From contig JAIMBM010000006.1 in NCBI GenBank assembly GCA_023511475.1, positions 1-23,153 of the forward strand: 23,153 nt of DNA, in the 5' to 3' direction. The position numbers and the translations under genes were made by a program. Positions 7,148-15,969 of this stretch are shown here, piece after piece (the first letter of the stretch is position 1; every line of letters starts with the position of its first letter). The stretch is from Anaerolineae bacterium (GTDB lineage: Bacteria; Chloroflexota; Anaerolineae; SpSt-313). Under the pieces are notes generated by a model. It was given only the letters and a program-made list of their open reading frames with translations. It was not told the origin of the DNA and made no database searches.

Positions 7148-10100
7148 ATGGGGTCGGAACCTGATACGCAGCCGGTCGGCGCCGTGCTGGTGATCGGCGG
7201 TGGGATCGGCGGCATGCAGGCAGCCCTCGACCTGGCCGAGGCTGGCTTCAGAGTCTACCTGGTCGAGGAAAAGCCGGCCATCGGCGGCGTGATGGCGCAG
7301 CTCGACAAGACCTTTCCGACCAACGACTGCGCCATGTGTATCCTGTCGCCCAAGCTGGTCGAGTGCGGCCGACACCTCAATATCGAGATCATCACGCTGG
7401 CGAGGTTGGTCGAGCTGAGCGGCGAGCCCGGCCGCTTCCGGGCGGTGATCGAGGAGCAGCCGCGCTTTGTCGACACGTTGAAGTGCACCGCCTGCGGCGA
7501 CTGCGGCAACGCCTGCCCCGTCTCGCTGCCCGATCCCTTCAACGGGGAGCTGGCCGGGCGCCGGGCAGCATACAAGCTCTACCCGCAGGCGACGCCCAAC
7601 GCCTATGCCATCGACAAACGAGGGACCTCGCCGTGCCGCGAGGCCTGCCCGATCCATCAGCGCTCGCAGGGGTACGTGGCGCTCATTCGCGAGCGGCGGT
7701 TCCGTGAGGCCTACCGGGCCATCAAGGAGGATAACCCCTTCCCGGGCATCTGTGGCCGCATCTGCAAGCGCTTCTGCGAGACGAAATGCACGCGGGGGAC
7801 GGTCGATGAGCCGGTCTCCCTTGCGGCGCTCAAGCGTTTTGTGGTAGACCGGGTGTGGGCCGAGGGGACCGATCCGGTGCAGCCCATCGACCCGGTGTAC
7901 GACGAGCGGATAGCGATCGTCGGAGCGGGGCCGGCGGGGCTCACCGCTGCCGCCGACCTGACACGGCTGGGCTACCGGGTGACGGTCTATGAGGCCCTGC
8001 CGGTTGCCGGCGGGATGATGCGGGTGGGCGTGCCGGCCCATCGGCTGCCGAGGGAGATCATCGCGCGCGAGATCGCCGACATCGTGGCCCTCGGCGTGGA
8101 CCTCCGGCTCAACACCCGCGTCGAAAGCGTGCAGTCCCTGCTCGACGAGGGGTATCAGGCGGTCTTTGTGGCGGTCGGGGCTCACGGCGGGCGCAAGCTC
8201 CCCATCCCGGGGGCCGATCTCCCGGATGTGTGGGTCGGGACCGAGTTCCTGCGCCGCGTGGCGCTCGACGACCGGCCGGACCTGACGGGTCGCCGGGTTA
8301 TCGTGCTGGGTGGCGGGCCGGTGGCGGTCGACGTGGCCCAGACGGCCCTCCGCCTCGGGGCGAGCGCGGTCCGCATGGCCTGCCTGGAGAGCCGGGAGCA
8401 GATGCCGGCGACACCTGAGGAGCTCGCTGAGGCCGAGGAGGAAGGCGTCGAGGTCTTTCCGAGCCGCACCTTCCGGGAGATTGTGGCTGAGGCTGGGCGC
8501 GCGGCGGGCGTTCGGTGCGTGGAGGTCGATTTCCGCGGCTTTTTCCCTGACGGCCGGCCGGATATGGACGTGCGCGAGGGGACCGAGCACATCCTCGCGG
8601 GGGACCTGGTCATCTTTGCCATCGGACAGGCGCCCGAGCTGGCGCTCGTGACGGGCGACCCCCGGGTGCAGGCCGCAAGGGGACGGCTGGTCGTCGATCC
8701 CGAGACGCTCGCGACGGGCCTGCCCGGCGTGTTTGGCGGAGGCGATGCCGTCATTGGGGCGGGATCGGTCGTCGAGGCCATCGCCGCCGGCCACAGAGCC
8801 GCGCGCAACATTCACCGCTACCTGAGAGGAGATCCGGCTGCGGCTGCCGAGCCAGTCCTGCAGCCGGTCGTGAGCCTCACGGATGAGGAGGTCGAGGAGC
8901 GGCTGCGGCGGAGCCCGGCCCGCAGGCGCAGGCGGACGGTGCCGCGGCGCCTGCCGGCACCGGTGCGACGCCAGAGCTTTGCCGAGATGACCCTGGCGCT
9001 GGACGAGGAGGCGGCGGTTGCCGAGGCGGAGCGGTGCCTCTCCTGTGGCGGTTGCTCGGAGTGCCTGGAGTGCCAGTACGCCTGTCAGCCGAAGGCCATC
9101 AACCACGAGATGGCCGGCCGGCGGCGCGTCCTCGAGGTCGGCGCGGTGATCCTTGCCCCGGGGGCGGAGGTGATCGACGCGCGGCTCAAGGAGGAGTACG
9201 GCTACGGGCGCTATCCCAACGTCGTCACCAGCCTGCAGTTCGAGCGCCTGCTCTCCGCGTCGGGGCCCTTCGGCGGGCACGTGCAGCGCCCCTCCGACGG
9301 GGCGGAGCCGCGACGTATCGCCTGGCTGCAGTGCGTCGGCTCCCGCGACGTGGCCGGCGGGCACCCCTACTGCTCCTCCGTGTGCTGCATGTATGCGCTC
9401 AAGGAAGCGGTCATCGCCATGGAGCACCTTGGCGAGGTCGAGGCCACGATCTTTTACCTCGACCTGCGCGCCTTTGGCAAGGACTTTGAGCGCTATCTCG
9501 AGCGGGCCAGGCAGGAGCACGGGGTGCGGTTCGTCCGCTCGCTCATCTCGGCGCTCAAGGAGGATCCCGCGACGCGCGACGTGATCGTGCGCTACACCGA
9601 GCCGAACGGGACACTGCGGGAGGAGCGGTTCGATCTCGTGGTCCTCTCGATGGGGCTGGAGGTCGGCCGCTCGGCTCGGGAGATGGCCCGGGCGCTCGGG
9701 CTCGAGCCGGACGGGAACGGCTTCCCGGCGCGGCCGGCGCTCGCGCCGGCGGCTACGGTGCGGCCGGGCGTCTTTGCCATTGGCACCTTCCGGGAGCCCA
9801 AGGATATCCCGGAGACGGTCATCGAGGCCTCCTGCGCGGCGGCGCAGGCCTCGGCGCTCCTCGCGCCTGCTCGTGGGACGCTGACCCGGACCAAGACCTA
9901 TCCGCCGGAGCGTGACCTGCGCGGGGTCGAGGAGCGGGTTGGCGTGTTTGTCTGTCACTGTGGCATCAACATCGGTGGCGTGGTCGATGTGCCCGCCGTG
10001 GTCGAGTATGCGCGGACCCTGCCGGGCGTGGTCTATGCGGAGCACAATCTCTACACGTGCTCGCAGGATACGCAGGCGAGGATCCGCGAAAAGATCGAGG

Positions 10101-11584
10101 AGCATGGCCTCAACCGCATCGTGGTCGCTTCCTGTACGCCACGCACCCATGAGCCGCTGTTCCAGGACACGATCCGTGAGGCCGGCCTGAACCGCTTCCT
10201 GTTCGAGATGACCAATCTGCGCGAGCAGGACTCGTGGGTTCACCGGCACGATCCGGCGGCAGCTACCGAGAAGGCCAAAGCCCTCGTGGCCATGGCCGTG
10301 GCCAAGGCCAGGCTGCTGCGGCCGATCAGCCGGCCGCGGCTCACCGTCGAGCCGGCGGTACTGGTTATCGGCGGCGGTGCCGCGGGCATGACGGCGGCGC
10401 TGTCGGTGGCCCGGCAGGGGTTCGCGGTGCATCTCGCGGAGCGCGAGGCACAGCTGGGCGGGCACCTGCGGCACATCTATCGGCTGCTCGGGGGCGGCGA
10501 TCCCCAGAGGCTGCTGGAGACCCTGGCGTCGGAGGTGCGCTCGGAGCCTCGTATCACCCTCTACACTCAGGCAGAGGTGAGCCGTGTGGAGGGGCACGTC
10601 GGCAGGTTCGAGACGACTCTGCGCCTCGCCGATGGTTCCGAGGCGCGTGTGGCGCACGGCGCCATCATCGTGGCAACCGGGGGCCGGGCTGTGGTTCCGC
10701 GAGAGTATCTCTATGGGGAGGACGCGCGGGTCCTAACGCAGACCGAGCTCGAGGAGCGGCTGGCCGCCGGGCCGCTGCCGGCGCGACAGGTGTTGATGAT
10801 CCAGTGCGTCGGCTCGCGTGAGCCGGAGCGCCCATACTGCAGCCGATTCTGCTGCAGTCAGGCCCTCAAGAACGCCATCGCCCTCAAGGAGGCCAGCCCC
10901 GAGACCGAGGTCGCCGTGCTCTACCGGGACATCCGGGCGTATGGCTTCCGCGAGCTGCACTATCGCCGCGCCCGCGAGCTTGGCGTCCTGTTCTTCGCCT
11001 ACGACGTGGCGCGCAAGCCAAAGGTCTGGACGGAAGGGGACCGGCTCTGTGTGGAGGCGGAGACGGCCGATGGGGTGCTCTCCTGGCAGCCGGACCTCGT
11101 GGTCCTCTCCAGCGGGGTCGAGCCGGGCGACAACGGACCCCTCGCCCGGGCGCTGAAGGTTCCGCTGACCGAGGACGGCTTTTTCCTTGAGGCGCACGTC
11201 AAGCTGCGGCCGCTCGAGTTTGCTGCGGACGGGGTGTACCTGTGCGGCCTGGCGCACTCGCCCCGGGACCTCGAGGAGGCGATGGCGCAGGCCTACGGGG
11301 CCGCGGTGCGGGCGGTGGCGCTCCTGTCGCGCGGGGAGCTGGAGGCGGCAGGGATTACGGCGACAGTCAACGAGCGGCTGTGCGCGGGCTGCGGGGTGTG
11401 CGTCACGGTGTGCCCATACGGGGCCCGCAAGCTGGAGGGCGAGCGCCCGGTGGCGCGGGTGATCTCGGTGCTATGCCAGGGCTGCGGTGCGTGTTGCACC
11501 GCCTGCCCATCGGGTGCCTCGCAGCAGAAGGGGTTCGAGAAGCGCATGGAGCTGGCCAAGATCGAGGCAGCCCTCTCGGGCTAG
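7148..11584 (+). CDS. hdrA: Giant HdrA fusion (HdrA3): HdrA core with nested NfnB/GltD-type NAD(P)H module, then a second HdrA
   Basis: 1478-residue three-flavin iron-sulfur protein. Residues 1-160: HdrA FAD Rossmann motif (GGGIGG, 17-22), CAMCILSPKLVECG (C61/C64) and a ferredoxin motif (C113, C116, C119, C123). Residues about 160-560: an inserted glutamate-synthase-small-subunit/NfnB-like module with an N-terminal cysteine domain (C163, C167, C202, C206, C210, C214), FAD motif GAGPAG (259-264), NAD(P)H motif GGGPVA (388-393) and closing FGGGDAV-GAGSVVEA. Residues 630-646: a cysteine-rich return (C630, C633, C636, C639, C642, C646). Residues 660-910 complete the first HdrA (YCSSVCCMY). Residues 930-1050: CHCG domain (C936, C938, C971, C996). 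Residues 1072-1395: second HdrA FAD domain (GGGAAG; YCSRFCC). Residues 1412-1453: two [4Fe-4S] motifs. ATG 7148 is chosen for its GAGGT ribosome-binding site; TTG 7139 and GTG 7142 are in frame. Likely a soluble NAD(P)H-linked bifurcating hub. Confidence 0.9.
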   Translation: MGSEPDTQPVGAVLVIGGGIGGMQAALDLAEAGFRVYLVEEKPAIGGVMAQLDKTFPTNDCAMCILSPKLVECGRHLNIEIITLARLVELSGEPGRFRAVIEEQPRFVDTLKCTACGDCGNACPVSLPDPFNGELAGRRAAYKLYPQATPNAYAIDKRGTSPCREACPIHQRSQGYVALIRERRFREAYRAIKEDNPFPGICGRICKRFCETKCTRGTVDEPVSLAALKRFVVDRVWAEGTDPVQPIDPVYDERIAIVGAGPAGLTAAADLTRLGYRVTVYEALPVAGGMMRVGVPAHRLPREIIAREIADIVALGVDLRLNTRVESVQSLLDEGYQAVFVAVGAHGGRKLPIPGADLPDVWVGTEFLRRVALDDRPDLTGRRVIVLGGGPVAVDVAQTALRLGASAVRMACLESREQMPATPEELAEAEEEGVEVFPSRTFREIVAEAGRAAGVRCVEVDFRGFFPDGRPDMDVREGTEHILAGDLVIFAIGQAPELALVTGDPRVQAARGRLVVDPETLATGLPGVFGGGDAVIGAGSVVEAIAAGHRAARNIHRYLRGDPAAAAEPVLQPVVSLTDEEVEERLRRSPARRRRRTVPRRLPAPVRRQSFAEMTLALDEEAAVAEAERCLSCGGCSECLECQYACQPKAINHEMAGRRRVLEVGAVILAPGAEVIDARLKEEYGYGRYPNVVTSLQFERLLSASGPFGGHVQRPSDGAEPRRIAWLQCVGSRDVAGGHPYCSSVCCMYALKEAVIAMEHLGEVEATIFYLDLRAFGKDFERYLERARQEHGVRFVRSLISALKEDPATRDVIVRYTEPNGTLREERFDLVVLSMGLEVGRSAREMARALGLEPDGNGFPARPALAPAATVRPGVFAIGTFREPKDIPETVIEASCAAAQASALLAPARGTLTRTKTYPPERDLRGVEERVGVFVCHCGINIGGVVDVPAVVEYARTLPGVVYAEHNLYTCSQDTQARIREKIEEHGLNRIVVASCTPRTHEPLFQDTIREAGLNRFLFEMTNLREQDSWVHRHDPAAATEKAKALVAMAVAKARLLRPISRPRLTVEPAVLVIGGGAAGMTAALSVARQGFAVHLAEREAQLGGHLRHIYRLLGGGDPQRLLETLASEVRSEPRITLYTQAEVSRVEGHVGRFETTLRLADGSEARVAHGAIIVATGGRAVVPREYLYGEDARVLTQTELEERLAAGPLPARQVLMIQCVGSREPERPYCSRFCCSQALKNAIALKEASPETEVAVLYRDIRAYGFRELHYRRARELGVLFFAYDVARKPKVWTEGDRLCVEAETADGVLSWQPDLVVLSSGVEPGDNGPLARALKVPLTEDGFFLEAHVKLRPLEFAADGVYLCGLAHSPRDLEEAMAQAYGAAVRAVALLSRGELEAAGITATVNERLCAGCGVCVTVCPYGARKLEGERPVARVISVLCQGCGACCTACPSGASQQKGFEKRMELAKIEAALSG

Positions 11585-11675
11585 TGGGCAGAGTGCCCGG
11601 CTTGCAGAGGGAGTGCGCGTTCAGGCGGAGGTTGTCTGCAGGTGGTAGGGGTCGCCCCATCGGGCGACGCATAAG

Positions 11676-11681
11676 GGAGGT
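11676..11681 (+). promoter_or_regulatory. Strong ribosome-binding site for the CBS-ACT gene
   Basis: GGGAGGTGA-type sequence ending about 7 nt before ATG 11688. It is the clearest Shine-Dalgarno in the redox cluster and fixes this start. The 103-nt gap from hdrA3 (11585-11687) shows no gene. Confidence 0.7.
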
Positions 11682-11687
11682 GAAGAG

Positions 11688-12332
11688 ATGCTGGTCCGGG
11701 AGCGGATGACGCCCAACCCCATCACGGTGACTGAGGACACGTCGATGCACGATGCCCTGCGCCTGATGCGCGAGCGCCGCATCCGGCGACTGCCCGTGGT
11801 CGACGGGCAGGGCAATCTGATCGGCATGGTGTCGGAGAAGGACTTGCTGTACGCCTCCCCTTCTCCGGCTACCTCGCTGAGCGTCTTTGAGATCAACTAT
11901 CTGATCTCCCAGATCAAGGTCGGGCAGCTCATGAACCGGGAGCCCATCACCATCGAGGAGGATTGCCCCCTCGAGGAGGCGGCCCGGATCATGGCCGACA
12001 GTCGGGTCAGTGGCCTGCCGGTCATGCGTGCGGGCAAGCTGGTCGGGATCATCACCGAGACGGACCTGTTCAAGATCTTTCTGGAGCTCCTTGGTGCCCG
12101 CGAGCGAGGGCTGCGCCTGACCCTCCTGGTGCCAAACCGGCGGGGGATGCTGGCCAGCCTGACCGGGACCATCTCCAGCCTTGGCGGGGATATCGTGACG
12201 CTGGGCACCTTCAACGGCGCGGAGCCGGGCAAGGGCCTGATCACCATCAAGGTGCGGGACGTCGATCGGCAGAAGCTGCTGGAGGCGTTGCCGGGCCTCG
12301 GCGTCGAGGTGGTCGACGTGCGAGAGGCGTAA
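11688..12332 (+). CDS. CBS-CBS-ACT domain protein
   Basis: 214-residue protein with two CBS domains (about residues 5-55, with RMTPNPITV, RRLPVVDG and GMVSEKDLL; and 78-130, with LMNREPITI, SGLPVM and GIITETDLF). A C-terminal ACT domain follows (about 142-213; LTLLVPNRRGMLASLTGTISSLGGDI). CBS pairs usually bind adenine nucleotides or related ligands, and ACT domains bind amino acids or other small molecules. There is no catalytic or DNA-binding domain, so it is probably a sensor acting through protein contact. It sits between hdrA3 and mvhD, 3 nt before the latter, which suggests it tunes the Hdr complex to energy or metabolite state. That role is inference. Confidence 0.9.
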   Translation: MLVRERMTPNPITVTEDTSMHDALRLMRERRIRRLPVVDGQGNLIGMVSEKDLLYASPSPATSLSVFEINYLISQIKVGQLMNREPITIEEDCPLEEAARIMADSRVSGLPVMRAGKLVGIITETDLFKIFLELLGARERGLRLTLLVPNRRGMLASLTGTISSLGGDIVTLGTFNGAEPGKGLITIKVRDVDRQKLLEALPGLGVEVVDVREA

Positions 12333-12335
12333 GGC

Positions 12336-12761
12336 ATGGCCGAAGCGTTCGAGCCTCGGATCGTCGCCTTTCTCTGCAACTGGTGCACCTATGCGGGCGC
12401 GGACCTGGCGGGGACCGCGCGTCTGCAGTATCCGCCCAACGTGCGCATCATCCGGCTCATGTGCAGCGGGGCGCTCGACCCGGCCTATGTGCTCAAGGCG
12501 CTCCTCGAGGGGGCCGATGGGGTGTTCATCGGTGGCTGCCACCCGGGCGACTGTCACTATCAGAACGGCAACTATAAGGCGCGGCGCCGGGTGGCCTTGC
12601 TGAAGAAGATACTGGAGCAGACGGGTTTTGACCCCGACCGCGTGTGGCTGCGATGGATCTCGGCTTCCGAGGGCCGCCTCTTCGCCCAGACCATGACCGA
12701 GATGGTAGCCGCCATCCGCGCGAAGGGACCGAGCCCGCTGCGCGGCCGATGGGGTACTTAG
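12336..12761 (+). CDS. mvhD: MvhD-like hydrogenase/Hdr iron-sulfur subunit
   Basis: 141-residue member of the MvhD/FlpD family, the small [2Fe-2S] protein that passes electrons from a hydrogenase or formate dehydrogenase to HdrA. Diagnostic motifs are FLCNWCTYAGADLAG (C14, C17), MCSGALDP (C43) and GGCHPGDCHYQNGN (C68, C73), followed by the usual RVWLRWISASEG segment. Length is normal for stand-alone MvhD. The start ATG 12336 follows the CBS-ACT stop by 3 nt, and its TAG is immediately followed by the ATG of the next gene. No hydrogenase large or small subunit gene accompanies it here, so the donor is probably the neighbouring FdhB-like protein or another partner. Confidence 0.93.
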   Translation: MAEAFEPRIVAFLCNWCTYAGADLAGTARLQYPPNVRIIRLMCSGALDPAYVLKALLEGADGVFIGGCHPGDCHYQNGNYKARRRVALLKKILEQTGFDPDRVWLRWISASEGRLFAQTMTEMVAAIRAKGPSPLRGRWGT

Positions 12762-13877
12762 ATGGACGTCTGGGCCAGAGTGACGGGTCACGAGGAGGGT
12801 GCCGTCGGAGCGCTGCGCGGGCTGCTCGCGGACCTTTTGCGCGCGCGCGTGGTGGATGCTGTGCTGGTGCCACGCCTGGCACCCGGCGGTAGCGGCGTGG
12901 TGCCGGCCCTGGTGAGCCGGCCGGAGGACGTCGCCGACGCCGAACCGCTGGCGCCGGTGATGCCGGTGCAGGGGGCGCGGCTCGTCTCGGCGCTGACGGC
13001 GGGCGGCGCGCCTTACCGGCTGGGGGCGGTGCTCCGGTCGTGCGAGATAAGGGCGTCCATCGAGCTGGCCAAGCTCAAGCAGGCGGACCTCGCGGGCGTG
13101 ACGCTGATCGGCGTCGACTGCCTCGGGACCTACGAGGTGCCGGACTATGCCGTGCTCGTGGCCGGCGGGGCGGATCCCGTGGCGCACGCCCTGGTCGGCG
13201 CGCCGCAGGGGACCGTCTCGCCCCTGCCACGGGCCGAGTTGAGGCCCGCGTGTGCGATCTGTGAGGGGTTTGTGCCGTCGGGTTGCCAGGTGACGGTCGC
13301 CCTCATTGGGGTTGAGGGTGGCGCGCTCGTCATGGCGAGCGAGGAGCTGGTTGAGGAGTTGGGGTATGAGCGGGTCGCAGCCCCGCAGCACCGAGAGGAG
13401 ACCCTCGCGTCGCTGCAAGCGGCGCGGAGGGCAGAGCGGCGCCGCGCCCTCGAGGAGTGGCGCTCGCGCGTGCGGGACGTCCCGAGCCTCCTCGCCGAGT
13501 TCGGGCGGTGCATTCGCTGCCACAACTGCATGGTCGCCTGTCCGATCTGCTACTGCAAGGAGTGCCTGTTCCGAACGGCGACCTTCGACCACGCGCCGGC
13601 CGAGTACTGGCAGGCGCTGCAACGCCGCGGCGCCCTGCGGCTGCCGGCGGATACTCTGCTCTTCCACCTGACGCGGCTGAATCACATGGCGACCTCGTGT
13701 GTGAGCTGTGGTGCCTGCTCGAGTGCCTGCCCGAGCCACCTGCCGGTCTCGACGCTCTTTGCGGCGGTTGGGGAGGAGGTGCAGGCCCTCTTTGGGTACG
13801 TGCCGGGGCGGAGCCTCGAGGAGGAGCTGCCGCTTGCGACCTTCAGGGAGGACGAGCTCTCGCAGGTCGCCCGCTGA
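12762..13877 (+). CDS. FdhB/FrhB-like iron-sulfur flavoprotein (coenzyme F420 hydrogenase/formate dehydrogenase beta family)
   Basis: 371-residue protein. The central region carries the FrhB/FdhB motifs RSCEIRASIELAKLKQ (C94) and IGVDCLGTYEVPDY (C120), then CAICEGFVPSGC (C164, C167, C175). The C-terminal half has two iron-sulfur motifs: C250, C253, C256, C260 in CIRCHNCMVACP followed by ICYCKEC, and CVSCGACSSACP (313-324). Relatives serve as the electron-entry or exit subunit of F420-reducing hydrogenase or formate dehydrogenase and contact Hdr via MvhD. The start is ATG 12762, directly after the mvhD stop. No formate dehydrogenase alpha subunit is nearby. The true electron partner (NADH, F420 or other) cannot be read from sequence. 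Last gene of the redox cluster. Confidence 0.85.
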   Translation: MDVWARVTGHEEGAVGALRGLLADLLRARVVDAVLVPRLAPGGSGVVPALVSRPEDVADAEPLAPVMPVQGARLVSALTAGGAPYRLGAVLRSCEIRASIELAKLKQADLAGVTLIGVDCLGTYEVPDYAVLVAGGADPVAHALVGAPQGTVSPLPRAELRPACAICEGFVPSGCQVTVALIGVEGGALVMASEELVEELGYERVAAPQHREETLASLQAARRAERRRALEEWRSRVRDVPSLLAEFGRCIRCHNCMVACPICYCKECLFRTATFDHAPAEYWQALQRRGALRLPADTLLFHLTRLNHMATSCVSCGACSSACPSHLPVSTLFAAVGEEVQALFGYVPGRSLEEELPLATFREDELSQVAR

Positions 13878-14117
13878 GGGGGATGGTGGTGCAAGAGAGG
13901 TCGCAAGGGGAGGCCGAGGGGATGGCCTGGCAGGTCGCCTTGAGGACCTCAATGCTCTCGGAGGCCTGTGCTCGTTCGAGGAGCGTGTCGTGCCTGGGTG
14001 GCAGCCGGGTGCTGAGCTCTGCCTCGCCCGGCACAATGAGACTGTTCCATGGATCGACTTGCGTACCCAACGTAGTTGTGGTACCATACCGACACCTTGC
14101 ATATGTGGGGGGTGCCC
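13878..14117. other. Intergenic gap before the IS1182-type transposase
   Basis: 240 nt without a credible gene. It should contain the left end of the insertion sequence, but I could not match an inverted terminal repeat to sequence downstream of the transposase, so the IS boundaries remain undefined. Confidence 0.5.
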
Positions 14118-15617
14118 ATGCCAGTTCGCCCTTATACCCGTGACCAGATGTGGCTTCTGCCACCCAGTCTGGACGACATGGTCCCGATGGACCACGTCGT
14201 GCGCTTCATCGCCAGCTTTGTGGAACAGCTGGACCTGACGGCGTTGGGTCTGCGCAAGGTGCCCGCCGTCAGAGGCGGCCTGGAGTACGATGCCCGGATG
14301 CTGTTGTCGCTCTGGTTGTATGGCTTCATGATGCGCATCCGCTCGACCCGGCGCTTGGAGACGGCGGCGAGGGAGAACCTGCCGCTGATCTGGCTGCTGG
14401 GTGGACAACACCCGGACCATAGCACGCTGGCGCGTTTCTTCAAGGCGAATCGCGAGGCGATGCGCAATCTGTTCAGACAGACTGTGCACACGTCGGTGCG
14501 GGTCGGGCTGGTGGGTTTTGCTTTGCATGCGGTGGATGGGACGCGGGTGAGCACGGTCTCTCGGGACAAGGCGCTGAACCGGGAGGAACTTCTTGACCTG
14601 GAGAAACGCGCGGAGGAGGCTATTGCGCGACTCGAGGGTTCGGTAGAGGCGGAAGAGCAGAGTGCCTCTCCAGACCCCGAGGGGTACACGATGCCGGAAG
14701 CGCTGAAGGACCCGGAGGAACTGCGGGCGCGCATCGGGGAGGCGCTGGCGGAGTTGGATCAACGGGAAGCCAATCGCAAGAGCCATCATGGTGGAGCAAT
14801 CAACCCGAAGACGGGGCAGCCCTACGGACCCGAGATCAATCTGGCAGACCCCCAGGCGGTACAGATGAAGGGGCGGCATGGGTTCGTCGTGGGGTACAAC
14901 GCGCAGGCGGCCGTGGATGAGAAGGCGCGGGTGATCGTGGGGGCGGAGGTGATCGCACAGGCGACGGACAATGAGGCGTTGGTGCCGATGCTGGATGAGA
15001 TCGAGGCCAACACAGGGCGGTTGGCTGAGGTCACGGGGTGTGACGGCGGTTACCACTCGGCGGAGAACCTGGCGGCAGTTGAGGATCGGCCTACGGAAGT
15101 GTACGTTGCCGATCCGAACATGAGGCGGAAAGAGTCCAAGTCGGAGAAGGCGCTGTATCACAAGGACGCCTTCGTGTACGATGCGGAGACAGACACCTAC
15201 CGTTGTCCGGCTGGAAAGACGTTGGTGCTGGAGCAAGTGCACGATGATCCGCAGCGAGACAACTATGGCGTGCGGGTGTACCGGTGCAAGGAGTGCCGTG
15301 GGTGTCCCCACAGGGACTCGTGCACCAAGGACAAGAGTGGACGGCGGATTCGCGTGCGACCCCAAGACGCTCTTCTGCGGCAGAACCGGGAGAAGATGCG
15401 GACAGAGCGGGGCAAGGAGATGATGCGGCGGCGGGCTGCGACGGTCGAGCCTGTATTTGCTGTCATGCGGGAGCATATGGGTCTCTCGCGATTCTTGCGG
15501 CGAGGTTTGGAGAACGTGCGCGCCGAATGGCTGCTGCTCTGCGCTGCCTACAACCTGCGAGTGATCTGGCAAGCGTGGAAGTGCAAGGCGGAGATCAGGG
15601 CGGTGATGGCAGTGTAG
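14118..15617 (+). CDS. IS1182-family transposase (DDE)
   Basis: 499-residue transposase. The N-terminus YTRDQMWLLPPSLDDMVP-DHVVRF, the STLARFF segment and the C-terminal MREHMGLSRFLRRGLENV are typical of IS1182-type enzymes. Likely DDE residues are D140 (HAVDGTRV), D309 (GCDGGYHS) and E444 (TVEPVFAVM). A cysteine cluster lies between the second and third (YRCPAGK, YRCKECRGCPHRDSC, 362-402), as is common in this family. All parts are present in one frame, so the element may be active. The start is ATG 14118, after a G-rich stretch; an ATG at 14076 in the same frame precedes the conserved domain. It sits just after the redox cluster and does not break a visible gene. Confidence 0.92.
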   Translation: MPVRPYTRDQMWLLPPSLDDMVPMDHVVRFIASFVEQLDLTALGLRKVPAVRGGLEYDARMLLSLWLYGFMMRIRSTRRLETAARENLPLIWLLGGQHPDHSTLARFFKANREAMRNLFRQTVHTSVRVGLVGFALHAVDGTRVSTVSRDKALNREELLDLEKRAEEAIARLEGSVEAEEQSASPDPEGYTMPEALKDPEELRARIGEALAELDQREANRKSHHGGAINPKTGQPYGPEINLADPQAVQMKGRHGFVVGYNAQAAVDEKARVIVGAEVIAQATDNEALVPMLDEIEANTGRLAEVTGCDGGYHSAENLAAVEDRPTEVYVADPNMRRKESKSEKALYHKDAFVYDAETDTYRCPAGKTLVLEQVHDDPQRDNYGVRVYRCKECRGCPHRDSCTKDKSGRRIRVRPQDALLRQNREKMRTERGKEMMRRRAATVEPVFAVMREHMGLSRFLRRGLENVRAEWLLLCAAYNLRVIWQAWKCKAEIRAVMAV

Positions 15618-15969
15618 GGCCGCAGAGAGCCCGAGTTGGGCCATCAAGAAGGGCCTCGCGAGCCCAAGGAGACCCCGAGCCGCCGTCTCGGGTTGCATAG
15701 GCGCCGGCCAACTGCGGTAGCAGCGGTCTCGGGCGGGACAAGAAGGCTCGAAGCCGCTCTCTTCACACGCACAGCACTCTTCTCGACCCCCCTTCTGACA
15801 GTATCCGTGCAACGGTCTCAGCGACGGGGAAGGGGGTAGGGGGATGGGGAACCCTTTCCCAAGAGCGGCGTGCGGGAGCCGGGGATCCTCCCCGCCCACG
15901 GGGCCAAAATGCAGCACTACCCGCCACGGAGGCGCCGGCGATCGACGCCGCCCTCGGCGGAGGCAGGAC
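15618..15969. other. Intergenic region between transposase and HD gene
   Basis: 352 nt. It should contain the right end of the IS. It holds a short hairpin (CCCGAG at 15674-15679 with CTCGGG at 15687-15692) shortly after the transposase stop, which may be a terminator although no T tract follows. The rest shows no gene. The open frame from 15844 is the unconserved upstream extension of the HD gene. Confidence 0.5.

Noticed and set aside
6842..10657. 1271-codon open frame on the minus strand
   Set aside because: It is antisense to hdrA3, rich in R/H/A/L/P, without any recognisable domain, and runs into the repeat array. It is a shadow of GC-rich codon bias.
13878..15969. Terminal inverted repeats of the IS1182-type element
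   Set aside because: I compared the flanks of the transposase by eye and found no convincing matching ends, so no IS boundaries are called.
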